Assembly (NCBI RefSeq): GCF_000012945.1
Contig: NC_007510.1
Coordinates: 2,170,001-2,234,000, forward strand
Reading direction: 5' to 3'
From: Burkholderia lata
GTDB taxonomy: Bacteria > Pseudomonadota > Gammaproteobacteria > Burkholderiales > Burkholderiaceae
DNA: 64,000 bases
In this document: positions 62,986-64,000 of the stretch, piece after piece
How the letters are laid out: each line of letters opens with the position of its first letter
How positions within the stretch are numbered: position 1 is the first letter of the stretch
Program-made: the position numbers and the translations under genes
Notes under the pieces: generated by a model
What the model was told of the DNA's origin: nothing
Database searches by the model: none
What the model saw: only the letters and a program-made list of their open reading frames with translations

Positions 62986-64000
62986 TCAGCGCGACGGCCA
63001 CTTCCATGCGGGCAGGTCGCGCGTATCGGCATCGACGAGCCCCGTCGCGCCGAGCTGTTTGTCGAGCACCAGCGATTCGCAGCCGGCCTCGCGCTCGAGC
63101 GTCGCGATCAGCCGCGCCGCGTGCGACACGACGAGCACCTGGGAACGCTGCGCCGCCTGCGCGATCAGGCGGCCGAGCGCCGGCAGCAGATCGGGGTGCA
63201 GGCTCGTCTCCGGTTCGTTCAGCACCATCAGCGCCGGTGGCCGCGGCGTCAGCAGCGCGGCCGCGAGCAGCAGGTAACGCAGCGTGCCGTCCGACAGTTC
63301 GGCCGCCGCGAGCGGCCGCAGCAGCCCCGGCTGGCGCATCAGCACGTCGAAGCGGCCACGGCCGCCCGGATTGTCGATTTCGACCGACGCGCCGGGAAAC
63401 GCGTCGTCGAGCGCCGCATCGAGTGCGGCGCCGTCGCCGATTTCGCGGATCGTCTGCAACGCGGCGGCCAGGTCGGCGCCGTCGTCCGCGAGCACCGGCG
63501 TATGGGTGCCGATGTGCGACTGCCGCGCCGGCGCCTGCGCATCGGTCCGGAAATGGTCGTAGAAGCGCCACGAGCGGATCCGTTCGCGCACCGCGATCAT
63601 CTCGGGCGCGCCGGTCGGATCGGCGAACTCGGTCATCATGCTGTCGAAGCTGGCCACCGGCTGCGGAATCGTCTGCCAGTCGCCCGATGCGGTGCGCGCG
63701 CGGATCTGCGCGCCCTGCCGGTCGACCAGCAGCGTCGACGGGCGCAACATCGCACCGCCCCAGATGCATTCGCGCTTGACCACCGGATCGAGCGAGAACT
63801 GCGAGCTGCTCGGAATCGGCATGCCGAGATCGATCGCATAGCCGAAATCGTCGCAGGCGAAGCCGAGCTTCAGGCTGACCGGCCCCTTGCGCACCGTGCC
63901 GGTCACCGGCGTGTCGCCGTCCAGCATCGCCCGCGAGAAACGCTCGGGGCCGGCCCACAGCGTCGACGGCAACCCGCCTTCGCGGGCGAGCGACGGGATC
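62986..64000 (-). CDS. AAA family ATPase, C-terminal part (cut by window edge)
   Basis: The last 338 residues of an SMC/RecF-like ATPase; the start and Walker A lie outside the window. An ABC-type signature is visible in ELSDGTLRYLLLAAALL. Walker B is LMVLNEPETSLHPDLLPALG, followed by the switch histidine in QVLVVSHAARLIATLE. An in-frame TTG at 63972 is internal, not the start, because the frame continues to the window edge. Such single-gene AAA_21 ATPases have no fixed role; they are sometimes parts of defence systems, but no partner is visible here. Confidence 0.8.
   Translation of the reverse strand, partial: IPSLAREGGLPSTLWAGPERFSRAMLDGDTPVTGTVRKGPVSLKLGFACDDFGYAIDLGMPIPSSSQFSLDPVVKRECIWGGAMLRPSTLLVDRQGAQIRARTASGDWQTIPQPVASFDSMMTEFADPTGAPEMIAVRERIRSWRFYDHFRTDAQAPARQSHIGTHTPVLADDGADLAAALQTIREIGDGAALDAALDDAFPGASVEIDNPGGRGRFDVLMRQPGLLRPLAAAELSDGTLRYLLLAAALLTPRPPALMVLNEPETSLHPDLLPALGRLIAQAAQRSQVLVVSHAARLIATLEREAGCESLVLDKQLGATGLVDADTRDLPAWKWPSR

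Noticed and set aside
62986..64000. Idea that the AAA ATPase is part of an anti-phage defence system
   Set aside because: The visible neighbour is a convergently unrelated glycosyltransferase and no nuclease or toxin partner lies in the window. The 5' side is outside it, so there is no support.

Overview
The window is a high-G+C chromosomal segment from a betaproteobacterium, most likely a Burkholderia of the cepacia complex. The evidence is the combination dnaX-ebfC-recR, trxA-rho, alaT/hom/thrC/moeA/moaD/moaE, a complete L-Ara4N (arn) cluster with a split ArnA, an aco acetoin cluster with its own lipA, and a BPSL1445-like SYLF lipoprotein. Assignments come from reading the translations, not from database searches. 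I see no mobile element, phage, CRISPR array, rRNA or tRNA. Most of the window is ordinary, well-organised core genome.

Layout. 1-3230 (minus strand): recR (cut by the window edge), ebfC and dnaX, then the small SRP RNA ffs. 3634-5478 (plus): trxA and rho. 5483-8478: a MerR regulator translationally coupled to an MFS transporter, then the MtfA-type peptidase. 8636-12237: zinc-free L31 (rpmE2), an ArnT-like membrane glycosyltransferase and a MATE exporter. 12249-18351 (minus): an acetoin catabolism operon, acoX-SDR-acoA-acoB-acoC-lipA, behind a textbook sigma-54 promoter. The activator acoR (18886-20802) is divergent, and an inverted repeat lies between them. 20822-21701 (minus): a MerR gene overlapping a carboxymuconolactone-decarboxylase-family gene.

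21988-25896: a ComEA-like helix-hairpin-helix protein, a YidB/DUF937 protein and clpB with a heat-shock-type promoter. 25993-27319: nsrR next to a group III truncated globin, a plausible nitric-oxide response pair. 27386-33724 (minus): moaE, moaD, moeA, thrC, hom and alaT. 34040-41821 (plus): an Mth938-like protein, then arnT, an SMR-type flippase subunit, arnB, arnC, the separate formyltransferase and decarboxylase halves of ArnA, and arnD. Together these make L-Ara4N and attach it to lipid A, the basis of polymyxin resistance. 41930-45861: bcp, a candidate intergenic small RNA, a PIN-PhoH ATPase and an NlpC/P60 lipoprotein.

45933-50879 (minus): pit with its DUF47 partner, dnaB, and rplI-rpsR-priB-rpsF with a probable S6:S18 leader hairpin. 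51028-52672 (minus): an ECF sigma factor and its zinc-finger anti-sigma. 52740-57387: a LysR regulator divergent from gcl-hyi-glxR, the glyoxylate to glycerate route. 57388-64000: a K+-binding BON-LysM protein, asparaginase, a PsiF-like protein, a two-helix hypothetical protein, a SYLF lipoprotein, a GT4 glycosyltransferase and a truncated AAA ATPase.

The observations most worth following are the possible sRNA between bcp and phoH, the sigma-54 promoter and inverted repeats of the aco region, the lipoyl-hydrolase AcoC with a dedicated lipoyl synthase, the uncharacterised ECF/anti-sigma pair, and opposing hairpins in the gap before the BON-LysM gene. I did not find a convincing wholly new multi-gene system.
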